Shown: positions 8,311 through 17,604, counted from the first letter of the stretch. The stretch: DNA of 64,000 nt from Spirochaetota bacterium (GCA_016933025.1 JAFGBT010000019.1:79779-143778); one strand, 5' to 3'. The notes: generated by a model from the sequence alone, not told the origin. Numbers and translations: made by a program.

Positions 8311-8564
8311 CTCGTGCGATTGGTATGTATGTATTCGGCGAGAGTTCCCAGCGTGGCGAATACTTTTTGTCCCAACTGCTTGTTGTCGATTTTAAGGCCG
8401 TAGTCCCTGTCTATCATCATGGCGAGTTCGAGCACATCAATGGAGTCGATTCCCAGCTTTCCGCCCACCAGCTGTTCGGCCTCGTTGAAATCCGCCGGTG
8501 TGACATCGATGAGGTCCAGCGTTTCAATGATTTTTTCCTTCAATTCCGCGAGCAATTCCTGCAT
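8307..8564 (-). CDS. Acyl carrier protein (second of three)
   Basis: 85 residues starting at the ATG at 8562-8564. Frame-open sequence continues upstream, but the ACP fold begins here at MQELLAELKE. The carrier motif is GIDSIDV with Ser41, followed by the hydrophobic helix LELAMMI and a basic C-terminus. Its stop overlaps the KS-CLF start (ATGA), which implies coupled translation and a dedicated pairing with that enzyme. It is the first gene of the leftward operon and is transcribed divergently from the dehydratase gene at 8713. Confidence 0.92.
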   Translation of the reverse strand: MQELLAELKEKIIETLDLIDVTPADFNEAEQLVGGKLGIDSIDVLELAMMIDRDYGLKIDNKQLGQKVFATLGTLAEYIHTNRTR

Positions 8565-8652
8565 GGGCGACCTCGTCTGTTTAATTTTATAAATACGGTT
8601 CCAGAGATTATATAGATGGTTTTTTATCTGCTCCAATGTCAAGATATTTTTA

Positions 8653-8682
8653 TTGACACATACACTGCAAGAGAAATACGGT
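8653..8682 (+). promoter_or_regulatory. Candidate promoter for the rightward dehydratase-fabG-lolA unit
   Basis: TTGACA (8653-8658) with an 18-base spacer to TACGGT (8677-8682), giving a start near 8690, about 23 bases before the proposed dehydratase ATG. The -35 is perfect and the -10 is weak. The 88-base divergent gap also holds TATAAT on the complement (8607-8612), a likely -10 for the leftward operon, without a well-spaced -35. Confidence 0.4.
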
Positions 8683-8712
8683 ATTGCCCAGCGCCCCGAC
8701 GGGATCTTGATA

Positions 8713-9135
8713 ATGTACGACATAGAAGCCTTGCTCCCACACCGCAACAGTATGAAGCTGGTCGACGAGGTTGTTGAAATCGACGAGCAGCGGTGCGTCG
8801 TCGCCGCGACCGTGACCCCGGCCTGGCCCCTGTTCCGGGACGGCGGCGTGGATTCAATAATTCTGATAGAGCTGGCGGCCCAGACCGCCGGGGTGCATTT
8901 CGGGTGGGAGGAAATGCGGAAGGGCCACGCGTCAGCCGGAAAAGTCGGCTGGCTGGTGGGAGTAAAAAAGGCCGAGTTGTACCGGGACATGATTCCGGAG
9001 AAGACGAGAATCACGGTATCGATTGAGGATCGTAAGAGCGACGATTCCTATGCCGAAATCGTCGGTACGGCGGTTGTCGGGTCTGAGACGGTCGCTGAAA
9101 TCATGCTCCAGGTATTTCGCCCGGAAAATCTGTGA
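8713..9135 (+). CDS. 3-hydroxyacyl-ACP dehydratase-like hotdog protein (ApeP-like)
   Basis: 140 residues from ATG 8713. An in-frame TTG at 8653 would add 20 residues, but it coincides with the promoter -35 element, so it is unlikely. LLPHRNSMKLVDEV at the N-terminus is typical of the ApeP/FabZ-like dehydratases of aryl polyene clusters. Catalytic assignment is less certain than for classical FabZ because no GHFPG loop is present: the central helix reads DSIILIELAAQTAGVHFG, and its Glu and His-rich context may provide the active site. It is followed by fabG with the stop three codons before a strong ribosome site. Probable role is water elimination during polyene extension, complementing the second hotdog protein at 2799-3209. 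Confidence 0.82.
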   Translation: MYDIEALLPHRNSMKLVDEVVEIDEQRCVVAATVTPAWPLFRDGGVDSIILIELAAQTAGVHFGWEEMRKGHASAGKVGWLVGVKKAELYRDMIPEKTRITVSIEDRKSDDSYAEIVGTAVVGSETVAEIMLQVFRPENL

Positions 9136-9152
9136 GCGGAAAGGAGGCGCGG

Positions 9153-9890
9153 ATGAGCGAGGCAATTGATAAAAAAATGGCGATTGTGACCGGCGCGAGC
9201 AGGGGAATCGGCCGCGCCGTCGCGGTCGAGATGGCGCGTGATAACTACTTTGTCATCATCAATTATCGCTCGAATGACGCCGCGGCCGCGGAGACGCTGG
9301 AGTTGGTCAGGAGCGCGGGCGGTGACGGAGAACTGATGAGGTTCGACGTGGCCGATTCGGCCGCGGCCGGTGCCGCCATGGAGGACATCACAAAACGGTT
9401 TGCCGGGATAGACGCGCTGGTGAATAACGCCGGCATAACGGCTGACAACCTATTCCTCATGATGCCCGAGGCAGACTGGGACGCGGTCATAGCGACGACG
9501 CTTAAGGGCTTCTATAACATGACGAAGCCGGTGCTCAGGAAAATGCTCCGCCAGAAAAAGGGATCGGTGGTTTCGATAGCGTCCGTTGCGGGACTTATCG
9601 GCAACAAGGGCCAGGCCAACTATTCTGCCGCCAAGGCCGGTCTTATCGGCGCGACTCGCTCCATCGCATCCGAGATTGCGAAAAAGGGGATCAGGCTCAA
9701 TGTCGTGGCCCCCGGCCTCATAGAGACCGATATGATCAAGGAGGCGCCGGTTGAGATGATAAAGAACATCATACCGATGGGAAGGATAGGCACACCGGAA
9801 GAGGTGGCGAAGGTGGTGCGCTTTCTCTGTTCTGACGATGCCTCCTACATTACCGGCCAGGTGATCGGCGTAAACGGCGGGATGATATAG
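9153..9890 (+). CDS. fabG: 3-oxoacyl-ACP reductase, FabG family
   Basis: 245 residues. The ATG at 9153 is chosen over an upstream GTG (9132) because AAGGAGG lies six bases before it. It is a classical short-chain dehydrogenase: TGASRGIG cofactor loop at 13-20, NNAG, catalytic Ser144 in ASVAG, Tyr157 and Lys161 in YSAAK, and the C-terminal TGQVIGVNGGM. It reduces 3-oxoacyl-ACP with NADPH. Placed between a dehydratase and a LolA-like gene it matches the FabG of aryl polyene clusters (ApeQ-type), so it probably serves that pathway rather than bulk fatty acid synthesis. Confidence 0.93.
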   Translation: MSEAIDKKMAIVTGASRGIGRAVAVEMARDNYFVIINYRSNDAAAAETLELVRSAGGDGELMRFDVADSAAAGAAMEDITKRFAGIDALVNNAGITADNLFLMMPEADWDAVIATTLKGFYNMTKPVLRKMLRQKKGSVVSIASVAGLIGNKGQANYSAAKAGLIGATRSIASEIAKKGIRLNVVAPGLIETDMIKEAPVEMIKNIIPMGRIGTPEEVAKVVRFLCSDDASYITGQVIGVNGGMI

Positions 9891-9921
9891 GCTATATTCT
9901 TCATTATGACTCGGTTGCTCT

Positions 9922-10000
9922 GAAGGCCCCCTAAATCCCCCGAAGGGGGACTTTCATTTGAATCAGCCAAAGCCCCCCTCTGGGGGGTATGGGGGGAGAT
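9922..10000. repeat. C/G-tract palindromic repeat, copy 1 (REP/MITE-like)
   Basis: Two short palindromes, each of C-tract, short loop and G-tract, are separated by about 20 bases. The outer parts read GCCCCCTAAATCCCCC and GGGGGGTATGGGGGG. A second, inverted copy with the same order of parts lies at 44771-44876. It sits between fabG and the lolA-like gene and would form strong hairpins in the transcript, possibly lowering downstream expression. It has no coding content. Confidence 0.75.
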
Positions 10001-10033
10001 GTTCCGAAGCAGACGTTGTATTGTGAGTACACA

Positions 10034-10648
10034 ATGAAAGTATTTATTAGTATCGTAATAAAAGCGATCAGTATGCTACTCCTCGCGCTGTCTCTCGTCT
10101 CCTGGGGAGACTCCTGGGACCAGATCAAAAAGACGGCGAAAGACATCACGTCCGTTGAGGCCGTGTTCGTGCAGACGAAGCATATGGAGATCCTGTCAAA
10201 GCCGCTGGTCTCGAAAGGAACGCTCACCTTTCATGCCCCGGACTCGCTCCGGTGGGAATACACCTCGCCCGTGCGGAGCGTGCTCCTCATGCATGGCGGC
10301 ACGGTGACGCGCTACGTCAAGAGGGGGGACGCTGTTATCAAGGACTCATCGGCCCGGCTCCAGTCAATGCGAGTCGTGATACAGGAACTGACGATGTGGA
10401 TGAAAGGAAACTTCGACGCGAACCCCTCCTTTAAGCCGGAGCTCAAGAAGGGAGGAATCATCCAGCTCACGCCCAGAGAAAAATCGATGGCCGACATCAT
10501 CCGGCGGATTGAGCTGAGGCTCTCCTCTACGCCGGGTGTGATACGGTCGGTCGTCATTTACGAAAGCCAGAAGTCCTACACCATGCTCGAGTTCCGAAAC
10601 GTGAGGCTGAACAGGCCGGTCCCGGACTCGATTTTCAGGAATATGTAA
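10034..10648 (+). CDS. LolA-like outer-membrane lipoprotein carrier protein
   Basis: 204 residues from ATG 10034. A hydrophobic N-terminal segment (residues about 1-25, LLLALSLVSWG) suggests export. The body has LolA features: VEAVFVQTKHM, GTLTFHAPDSLRWEY, and alternating beta-strand pattern to the end. Aryl polyene clusters regularly encode a LolA-like periplasmic carrier thought to move the lipid product to the outer membrane, and the flanking fabG and DUF3261-like gene make that role likely here. The stop TAA shares its last base with the next ATG. Repeat copy 1 lies in its leader. Confidence 0.83.
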   Translation: MKVFISIVIKAISMLLLALSLVSWGDSWDQIKKTAKDITSVEAVFVQTKHMEILSKPLVSKGTLTFHAPDSLRWEYTSPVRSVLLMHGGTVTRYVKRGDAVIKDSSARLQSMRVVIQELTMWMKGNFDANPSFKPELKKGGIIQLTPREKSMADIIRRIELRLSSTPGVIRSVVIYESQKSYTMLEFRNVRLNRPVPDSIFRNM

Positions 10649-11295
10649 TGAGGAACGGGCTACTCCTCCTCGCCCTTCCGCTTATGATCGCCTGCGCTTC
10701 TCTGCCGCGGCTTGAGCCGTACGGAAGCGAAGAAGGAAATGATTGCGGAAGGAAGTGTTTCGCCCCCTTCCTGTGCGGCCGCTGGCGCCTGGTTCATTCG
10801 ATCAACGGCACGCTCCCGGGCGGCTTACGCGCGACAATGATCGGCGTTACCGTGGCCGATTCTGAAACCGGACGGCTCCGCTGCAGCCTCATGTCGATCG
10901 AGGGGCTGGTGCTTCTTGACGCGGAGTACGACGGAAAGCTCACCATCCATCGCGGGATCGGGCCCCTCGGATCGCCCGGCATGGTGCTCGGAATGCTCCG
11001 CGACATCAGGCTCATGTTATTCAGGCCAAAGGGCGGCGCGGTCGCGGCCGGCGTCCTTGAAAACGGGAGAAACGCGTGCAGATACACAACTCCGGAAGGG
11101 ACCGTCGACGTGGTGATAACGGGCGACGGCGGGTTCGAGGTTCGTTCATATGATTCATGCTCGCGCCTTTCCCGAACCCTCCGGCTGGCAGGAGTGAACC
11201 GCGAAGGCATTCCGGCCGCTATCGAACTCGACGCGCGCGGCATGTTCGGATATTCCCTGCAGCTCGATCTCATCGAAGCCTCGCCGGTCAGGTGA
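10648..11295 (+). CDS. DUF3261-like outer-membrane lipoprotein of the polyene pathway
   Basis: 215 residues. Lipoprotein signal with lipobox at LMIACA (Cys near residue 16). The mature part is beta-rich with four cysteines near the ends (NDCGRKC, FLC, NAC, DSC), which might form disulfides. Placement immediately after a LolA-like gene (TAATG overlap) is the usual location of the DUF3261 lipoprotein in aryl polyene clusters, believed to receive the product at the outer membrane, LolB-like. The family assignment rests on context and overall form more than on a specific motif. Confidence 0.65.
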   Translation: MRNGLLLLALPLMIACASLPRLEPYGSEEGNDCGRKCFAPFLCGRWRLVHSINGTLPGGLRATMIGVTVADSETGRLRCSLMSIEGLVLLDAEYDGKLTIHRGIGPLGSPGMVLGMLRDIRLMLFRPKGGAVAAGVLENGRNACRYTTPEGTVDVVITGDGGFEVRSYDSCSRLSRTLRLAGVNREGIPAAIELDARGMFGYSLQLDLIEASPVR

Positions 11296-11297
11296 GT

Positions 11298-12143
11298 TCA
11301 ATACCGGTATGAGGGTCCGACCATGACAAGTGTTTCTCTCCGGTCGTAAAAGCACCCCATTTTTGAATACCCGCTGTAATAGTAGACCGAAAGTTCGTGC
11401 GGTTCGCTCCCCCCTGATTTTCTTCTGAGAATGCAGGTGTTGAAGAAATACTTCAGGTATATCCCCGTCCGTATGCCGAAATTGGGGAGGCGGCGGCCCG
11501 CGATGATCTCCGCTTCCCATTCGACGAAAAACGGTATGCCCGCTGAAAGAAGGTCGATCCGGACGCCGGCGAGAATTGACGGCTCGCCGAAAATTTTTTT
11601 CTTCGGCCTTCGGGAAAACTTCCAGTCCAGGCCGATACTGAGCTGAAGGCAGGAAAGCATATAACTGATGTAGTGCCGCACTGCCTCGAAACCGGTGTTT
11701 CGTACCGCTCCCGAGCTATACTTGATGTAATCGTCGCCGAGGTGAGAGCTGGTGTGGTACACCGTTGTTTCGAACAGGAAGTTCCGGTACCGCACGTCCG
11801 TGAAAAGGGCGCCGGTAAAATCGGCGTGGATGAAATTGAAAGATTCCGAGAGTAAATCGAAGCGCGTGAATATGCCGCCGCCCCCGCCGATGTCGACAGC
11901 GACGGATTCGCTCCGGTAGGATATGCCCGGGATCCTTGCGCCGAAGTCGTATTCCATGTATTGGCGCGTGTCTGCGGCGGAATAGAGATAGAGCGCGTTC
12001 AGTGACGGGGCCCGAAGAAGGGCCCCGTGAGGGTTGCCGGAGACTTTATCGGATGAAAAAAATTCAATGTCCGCGGCCGGCAGATGCGGGCAGACCGTCA
12101 ACAGGGAAAATAACATGATGATGCGTGTAATAGGCCGGCTCAT
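11298..12143 (-). CDS. Exported outer-membrane beta-barrel protein, DUF1207-like
   Basis: 281 residues. A signal peptide (hydrophobic residues about 7-22, ending in AA) precedes a body of alternating aromatic and polar strands, and the chain ends in aromatic GPSYRY, typical of outer-membrane barrels. The motif YHTSSHLGDDYI matches a recalled hallmark of DUF1207 proteins. It converges with the DUF3261-like gene, two bases apart, so it is a separate unit. It may still belong to product display or surface function, but nothing in the sequence proves this. Confidence 0.65.
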   Translation of the reverse strand: MSRPITRIIMLFSLLTVCPHLPAADIEFFSSDKVSGNPHGALLRAPSLNALYLYSAADTRQYMEYDFGARIPGISYRSESVAVDIGGGGGIFTRFDLLSESFNFIHADFTGALFTDVRYRNFLFETTVYHTSSHLGDDYIKYSSGAVRNTGFEAVRHYISYMLSCLQLSIGLDWKFSRRPKKKIFGEPSILAGVRIDLLSAGIPFFVEWEAEIIAGRRLPNFGIRTGIYLKYFFNTCILRRKSGGSEPHELSVYYYSGYSKMGCFYDRRETLVMVGPSYRY

Positions 12144-12263
12144 GGATGTATCCGATGATTGTTCCGTATAATGGCAGGAAAGGACGGCGATGTCAATGGA
12201 AATTATGCGAGGCCCGGACGCATCTGCGCATAGGATATTGATTATTGTTTTGCAGACGCGGCT

Positions 12264-15200
12264 TCAGGCGACCGGGGTCTCGGGCACGCGGACGGAAAAC
12301 ACGTTCTCACCGTTACGCTCGAACGTGAACGAGCCGCCGAGCTGGCGGGTCAGCATTTTAACCAGGAGGATACCGAAACCCTTCGGGTTGTCGATGCTGA
12401 AATCGGCAGGAGGCCCCGCGCCGTTATCGGACACTGCAAGCTCGATTGAGCCGTTCGTTTTCCGGAGCCTGATCCGGATAACGCCGGCAACCCCCGGCGG
12501 GAACGCGTATTTGAGCGCATTGGTAAGGAGCTCGTTTGCTATCAGCCCCCAGGCCGTCGAGTTTTTGGGCTCGGCGGTTATGCGTTCGTATTTTTTTTCA
12601 ATGGTAATCGCGCTCATCCCGGACAGATATGTGCTGACCACAGACGCGACGATTGACTGGAGATAGTCATCGAGGTTCACGCTTGTTTCCAGTCCTGACA
12701 TGGACAGGATGGCATACAGGTTCGCCACGGACAGTATCCGGCCCTTGAGGTTCTCCAGCACGGTACGTGCGCCGGCGTTTTCCTCGCGGTTCATTTCGAG
12801 AGAGATAAGGCTGGTGATCATGTTCAGGCTGTTTTTCGTCCGGTGCTGGAGCTCGTGGAACAGCGACTCTTTTTCTCTGATGGAATTTTCGAGCGCTATT
12901 TCCGCCTTTTTTTTCTCCGATATATCGCGGATTATGACAAAGGTATGTTCGTATGGTATTTTATCTTCATGGATCCTTATGCTTACTTCAACATCAATAA
13001 GAGTGCCGTCCTTTTTCCTGTGGCGTGTCTCAAATCGTATAGATCCGCGGTTTTGCAGGGATTTGGAAATTGAAGTTATCTCATCGATATTTAAGTCAGC
13101 TTCAAGTTCAGAGACGTGTTTTCCTGTAAGCTCCTCGCGGATGTACCCGCTCATTTGCGCATAGGCTTCATTGGCTTCCACGATGCGCCAGCTCCGGTCG
13201 AATATCACGAAACCGTTGAGCGCGGTCTGCATGAAGGTGGTGTAGCGCTCTTCTGCCTCTCTGCGCCTGGTTATGTCCGTGTGAGTGCCTATTACGCGGA
13301 GGGGCCTGCCCTCCGGCGTCCGGCTGAATACCTTGCCGCGATCGAGTATATATTTGTACTCACCGTTTTTGCACCTGAGGCGGTGCTCATTTAAGTACAC
13401 GAGGCTTTTGCCCTCAAGGTGCCTTTTGAGGTCGGCGTATACCCGCTCGCGGTCGTGGGGGTGAACGCGGCTGTCCCACTCGTCGAGGGTGTCGCCGATT
13501 TCATGCTCCTCGTACCCGAGCATAGCCTTCCACTGCCTGGAAAAATGAACCTTGTTCGTCTGCGCGTTCCAGTCCCATACGCCGTCCCCGGCGCCTTCGA
13601 GCGCGAAACTCCATCGCTCCTCGCTTTCGCGCAATGCCTCCTCTGTTTTTTTTTGTTCAGTAATGTCAACCAGGAACCCCCGGAGGCCCACGGTTGTGCC
13701 GTCCCGGACCTTGGCAGTTGAGTGGACCAGGACTGGAAATGTCGAGCCATCCTTTCCGAGCGCCTGGTATTCCCTCAGGCCGAGATTCTCTCCTTTAAGC
13801 ATCTTTGCAATGTTTTCCAGGGCGCGTTCACGGTCTTTCGGGACGACCAAATTGGTAATTATGAGACCCCGGTCAATGTCGTCCACGGTGTATCCGAATT
13901 TATCCAGGCCCACCTGGTTTACGAAGGTCAATCTTCCCTGCATGTCGGTTTCGAACACGACCTCCGGCAGGAACCTCGCGAGCTCGCTGAAGCGCTCCTC
14001 GCTTTCGCGCAATGCCTGCATCGCTTTCTTCCGCTCAGCGATGTTGCGCACAACGGCGACATGTAACTCGCGTTCGCCGAACCAGAGAAACTGGGCCCGT
14101 ACCTCTATCGGGTACTCGCTTCCATCCTTTCGCCGGTGTACGCTTTCGAAGGTCGTTGACCCGCCAGTTTTGTTTTTTCGATACCGGGCCATGTCGGCGT
14201 TCCATTGATGCCGGGGAAGCGAGGGGCCGATGTCCCAGAGGTTCATGGCCATCAGCTCTTCGCGCGTATACCCGAGGGAGCGGCAGGTCTCATCGTTTAC
14301 GTACTCGAACCTGCCGTCCGGCGTGAGCCAGAGTACCATTTCCGAGGCCTGGTCTATGGTGTACTGGAACATTTTCAGCTTCTCTTCGGCGTTCTTTTGC
14401 CCGGTGATGTCTAACAGGAACCCTCTGAGTCCTGCCGGGCCGCCGTCGCGGATAATTATTGAGGTGTTGATAAGGACAGGAAACCTGGTTCCGTTTTTTT
14501 TCCTGGCGGTATACTCGACAAGGCCGAACAATTCACCCCTGAGGGCCTTCCCGAAATTCTCTGTACCTCGCCGGTGCTCCTCCGGGACGATAATGTCCAG
14601 AAAGCTCAGCCCCCGCTCCACTTCATCTCTGGTGTAGCCGAACCGCTCAAGCGAAGGCTCGTTCACAAACGTGATTCTGCCATTGATATCTGTTTCAAAG
14701 ACCGTCTCCGGCAGGAGATTGGCAAGATTGCTGAAGCGCTCCTCGTTTTGACTGAGGGCCTCCTCGGCCCTCTTGAGCTCCGTGATGTCAATCAGCGAAG
14801 ATACGCTCTCATTCCTTCCCGGGATCATTGATATGCTGATAAATAAATTTCTGATTTCTCCCGATTTGGTCCTGGCTCGGCATTCATAGGTTTGGGGCGG
14901 GTCGCCCGTGCCGGACATTCTCTGGGCGTGATACTGCTTCATCTTTTTCAGGTCTTCACTGACAATAAGAGATGTCCAGCTCATCCTGCCTTCCAGCTCC
15001 TCCCTGCCGTAACCGGTGAGCTTCTCGAGATTGGAATTAACGAGAATAAATTTCGTGTCTTCCCCGATGATACAGTTGGCGCTGGCCGCTTTCTCGAAAA
15101 AGCTGCGGTATCTCTCCTCGCTTTTCTGCAGCTCCTCTTCCGCCCGTCTGCGCTCCAGCAGAGCTTCGGTAAGCCGGGCGCCGTGTTTTTTCAGCTCCAG

Positions 15201-15587
15201 GTGCGCGTTGTGAAGACGGAAAGCCATTTTGATTGAAGCGAGAAGGACTGTTTCGCCAGAATTCTTGACAACATAGCCGTATGAGGTAATTTTCTCTGTT
15301 CTGTCAACCATCGCGGGTTCGGTGTGGTTTGAGAGAAAGAGGACCGGGATATCGAGGTTTTTCAGTATGATCTCCGCCGCCCGGGTGCCGTCCATGCCGC
15401 TTCCAAGGTCGATGTCCATCAGGATGAGATCGGGGATCGGATGTTGAGATGCGGTCTGTATGGCATCTTCGCCTGAATGGGCAACGAGAACGGTATATCC
15501 CTGCTCCCTGAGTATCCGGGCTTCATTCATGGCGATGAGGGTCTCGTCATCGACGATGAGGATGGTTTTTTCGGTGTATTCTGTCAT
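12264..15587 (-). CDS. Hybrid sensor: receiver, six PAS domains and HisKA_2 histidine kinase
   Basis: 1107 residues, no membrane segment, so cytoplasmic. Residues about 8-125 are a response-regulator receiver with phosphoacceptor Asp58 (LILMD). A coiled coil follows, then about six PAS/PAC units between residues 155 and 890. The second and fourth PAS are near-duplicates (LLPETVFETDINGR and FLPEVVFETDMQGR). The C-terminus is a HisKA_2 dimerisation region with His in HELQHRTKNSLNMI and an HATPase_c domain with NELLTNALKY, DNGAG and GFGI. An N-terminal receiver feeding PAS and kinase output implies it is itself a target of another kinase. It could regulate nearby genes, but no cognate regulator is visible. 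Confidence 0.88.
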   Translation of the reverse strand: MTEYTEKTILIVDDETLIAMNEARILREQGYTVLVAHSGEDAIQTASQHPIPDLILMDIDLGSGMDGTRAAEIILKNLDIPVLFLSNHTEPAMVDRTEKITSYGYVVKNSGETVLLASIKMAFRLHNAHLELKKHGARLTEALLERRRAEEELQKSEERYRSFFEKAASANCIIGEDTKFILVNSNLEKLTGYGREELEGRMSWTSLIVSEDLKKMKQYHAQRMSGTGDPPQTYECRARTKSGEIRNLFISISMIPGRNESVSSLIDITELKRAEEALSQNEERFSNLANLLPETVFETDINGRITFVNEPSLERFGYTRDEVERGLSFLDIIVPEEHRRGTENFGKALRGELFGLVEYTARKKNGTRFPVLINTSIIIRDGGPAGLRGFLLDITGQKNAEEKLKMFQYTIDQASEMVLWLTPDGRFEYVNDETCRSLGYTREELMAMNLWDIGPSLPRHQWNADMARYRKNKTGGSTTFESVHRRKDGSEYPIEVRAQFLWFGERELHVAVVRNIAERKKAMQALRESEERFSELARFLPEVVFETDMQGRLTFVNQVGLDKFGYTVDDIDRGLIITNLVVPKDRERALENIAKMLKGENLGLREYQALGKDGSTFPVLVHSTAKVRDGTTVGLRGFLVDITEQKKTEEALRESEERWSFALEGAGDGVWDWNAQTNKVHFSRQWKAMLGYEEHEIGDTLDEWDSRVHPHDRERVYADLKRHLEGKSLVYLNEHRLRCKNGEYKYILDRGKVFSRTPEGRPLRVIGTHTDITRRREAEERYTTFMQTALNGFVIFDRSWRIVEANEAYAQMSGYIREELTGKHVSELEADLNIDEITSISKSLQNRGSIRFETRHRKKDGTLIDVEVSIRIHEDKIPYEHTFVIIRDISEKKKAEIALENSIREKESLFHELQHRTKNSLNMITSLISLEMNREENAGARTVLENLKGRILSVANLYAILSMSGLETSVNLDDYLQSIVASVVSTYLSGMSAITIEKKYERITAEPKNSTAWGLIANELLTNALKYAFPPGVAGVIRIRLRKTNGSIELAVSDNGAGPPADFSIDNPKGFGILLVKMLTRQLGGSFTFERNGENVFSVRVPETPVA

Positions 15588-15756
15588 AGATGTACAATAT
15601 CGTAGCTGGAGATTTTCCCGCAGGGATGAATTGAATATATGTCAAATATCTTGATAAAAAAATCAATCCAAAAATATACCAGCTGTACAGTATTGAAAAA
15701 GTCTTGACATGCTGCCGTTTTAAAAAAAAAGCTTAGGCATTGGCAAGGAGAAGACC

Positions 15757-17019
15757 GTGAAATTCAGACTTATCTATCCCCGCTGGGAAAAGCTTCCCGG
15801 GCAGACCACATTCAATCTTCCCCCCCATGGGCCGGCGGTGATGGCCGCCGCACTGCCGGACGATGTCGAAGTAGAGTTTATCGATGAGAACCTGGAAGAT
15901 TTCAGCTATGACGATTCGGTCGATTTCGTAGGTATATCCATGATGCTCACCACGCAGGTAAAGCGCGGGTGGGAGATCGGGGACGAATACCGGAAGCGCG
16001 GCGTCAAGGTCATCTTCGGCGGAATTTCGACCATGCTGCACGCGGAAGAGACCGCGATTCATGCTGATTCCGTGTTCCTGGGAGAGGCTGAGGGGAAGAT
16101 GGAAAGAGTATTCTCCGATTTCAGGAACAATCGCCTGCAGAAGGTGTATGATTACATGAATGACCTGCCGCCGATCGAAATTGTAGGGCCGGCGCGAAGG
16201 AACATCTACAAGCGGGATCTCTATTACTACAAGGGCGTGCAAATGGTCGATCTGGTGCATGCTTCCCGCGGCTGCCGGTTCAACTGCTATCCCTGCGCGG
16301 TCGCATTTCTCGGCGGGAGGAAGTTCAGGCCCCGACCGATAGATAAGGCCATCGAGGAAATGGCCCTTGTCGACAACAACCGGCTTTTCGTCGTCGACAA
16401 TTCGCTGGCGCAGGACACACAGTGGGAAAAGGACCTCTTTCGGGAGATGATCCCCCTGAAAAAGAACTGGTGCTGCCATACCATTGAGGACAAGCCGGAG
16501 GTGCTCGAGCTCGCCCGGCAGGCCGGCGCATGGTACGTGTACCAGGCCGTCTTCGACACGTCGGATTACATCAAGAACCGCATCAAGCGCTACCACGACC
16601 ATGATATCGCCGTTGAAGGGACGATTCTGCTCGGACTTGACAAACACGACGAGGACTACATCAAGCGCCTCATCGATTTTCTCCTTGAGATCGACCTGGA
16701 CCTTGCGGAGTTCACCGTGCTCACGCCGTTTCCGCACACCAGGGCGTACGACGAGCTGGCGGCGCAGAAGCGGATTTTCGACCATGACTGGAACCGCTAC
16801 AACGCGGCCAACGTGGTCTATACGCCGAAGCTCATGAGCCCGGAGCGGCTTCAGGAGCTCTACTATTTCGCGTGGGAGCGCTTCTACCAGGACGAGCCCC
16901 AGCAGATGAAGATGTTCAAGCTGATTCAGAAGGTCGTGGAGCGGGAAAGGGAACTCGGCACCTACCGGCCCCGTCGCCGCGACCTGATGCGGCAGGCCTT
17001 CGGCACGTCAATTGACTGA
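15757..17019 (+). CDS. B12-binding-type radical SAM enzyme
   Basis: 420 residues from GTG 15757, with AAGGAG seven bases upstream. The N-terminal Rossmann-like part (residues about 1-140: VDFVGISMML, VIFGGIST, FLGEAEG) is the B12-binding-like domain without DxHxxG. The radical SAM core starts with RGCRFNCYPC near residue 170. The C-terminal region is rich in aromatic and basic residues (ELYYFAWERFYQDE). The family includes methylases and ring-modifying enzymes. It points toward the BtrH-like cassettes and away from the sensor kinase. Its substrate is unknown; it is a possible third tailoring radical enzyme type of this locus. Confidence 0.83.
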   Translation: MKFRLIYPRWEKLPGQTTFNLPPHGPAVMAAALPDDVEVEFIDENLEDFSYDDSVDFVGISMMLTTQVKRGWEIGDEYRKRGVKVIFGGISTMLHAEETAIHADSVFLGEAEGKMERVFSDFRNNRLQKVYDYMNDLPPIEIVGPARRNIYKRDLYYYKGVQMVDLVHASRGCRFNCYPCAVAFLGGRKFRPRPIDKAIEEMALVDNNRLFVVDNSLAQDTQWEKDLFREMIPLKKNWCCHTIEDKPEVLELARQAGAWYVYQAVFDTSDYIKNRIKRYHDHDIAVEGTILLGLDKHDEDYIKRLIDFLLEIDLDLAEFTVLTPFPHTRAYDELAAQKRIFDHDWNRYNAANVVYTPKLMSPERLQELYYFAWERFYQDEPQQMKMFKLIQKVVERERELGTYRPRRRDLMRQAFGTSID

Positions 17020-17074
17020 GCCGGTCGGGAGGATCGCTCTGTGGCGGAAGAGCGATTTACGTAAATCAGAATAC

Positions 17075-17604
17075 ATGAAAAGCTCCCTAACGGCAGTGTC
17101 AAGGAAACTGATGCAAAGCGGGTCAGGTATGCGGCGGATGACAGGGGCAATGCGGCCGGGGGTATGAGGAGCTGGCCGAATAGGGGATCATCGTGGCCAA
17201 TCATTTATATGAGTTGTACAAGGACATTTACAGGGATCGTGCAGGGCAGGCAAGAGAGCGTTTCAGAAAAAAGCAGGCATCGCCGATAGGGTGTTTCATG
17301 CGCCGGGCGGAGATAAAAATTGACTTGGTCATGGCCCTGACCGGATTTACCCGGCGGCGGAGGGTCCCACTACCTGTATGCCGCATTTTTGCAGGAGGCG
17401 GCAGGCCTCTTCGGGATACCGGATCTGGATGAGGCGAAAAAGCAGATGGTCGTGAATGCTGGCATGATGATGTATATCGCCCTGATCTGCGCCAGCTTCG
17501 TGAAGGCCTGGGGGGATGAAGCGGATCTCATGCCCCTGGCGGGGCTTGTGCGGGAGTGGGCCGAATCGGAAAAGAAAGTGTACGGCATACTCAAATCTAT
17601 CTGA
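17075..17604 (+). pseudogene. Decayed cassette: HTH-like small gene joined to BtrH-like C-terminus
   Basis: Three-frame reading shows remains of the cassette that follows. From about 17108, AKRVRYAADDRG matches the small protein's KRIKYSVDEKG. A frameshift follows, then YEELAE, a TAG stop, then GIIVAN and QARERFRKKQASPIGCFM and ALTGF. The sequence then jumps, in another frame, to GGGSHYLYAAFLQEAAGLFG and continues to the BtrH-like C-terminus WAESEKKVYGILKSI. The end of the small gene and about the first 250 residues of the BtrH-like gene are missing. At least two frameshifts and one stop make it non-functional. Confidence 0.85.

Noticed and set aside
8637..8642. TTGACA on the complement paired with TATAAT (8607-8612)
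   Set aside because: The spacer would be 24 bases, too long for a standard promoter.
15704..15709. TTGACA before the radical SAM gene at 15757
   Set aside because: No acceptable -10 at 16-18 bases; the following bases are an A-run and GCTTAGG.
15733..16785. 350-codon open frame on the complement
   Set aside because: Antisense shadow of the radical SAM gene at 15757, whose CxxxCxxC motif and ribosome site make it the real gene.
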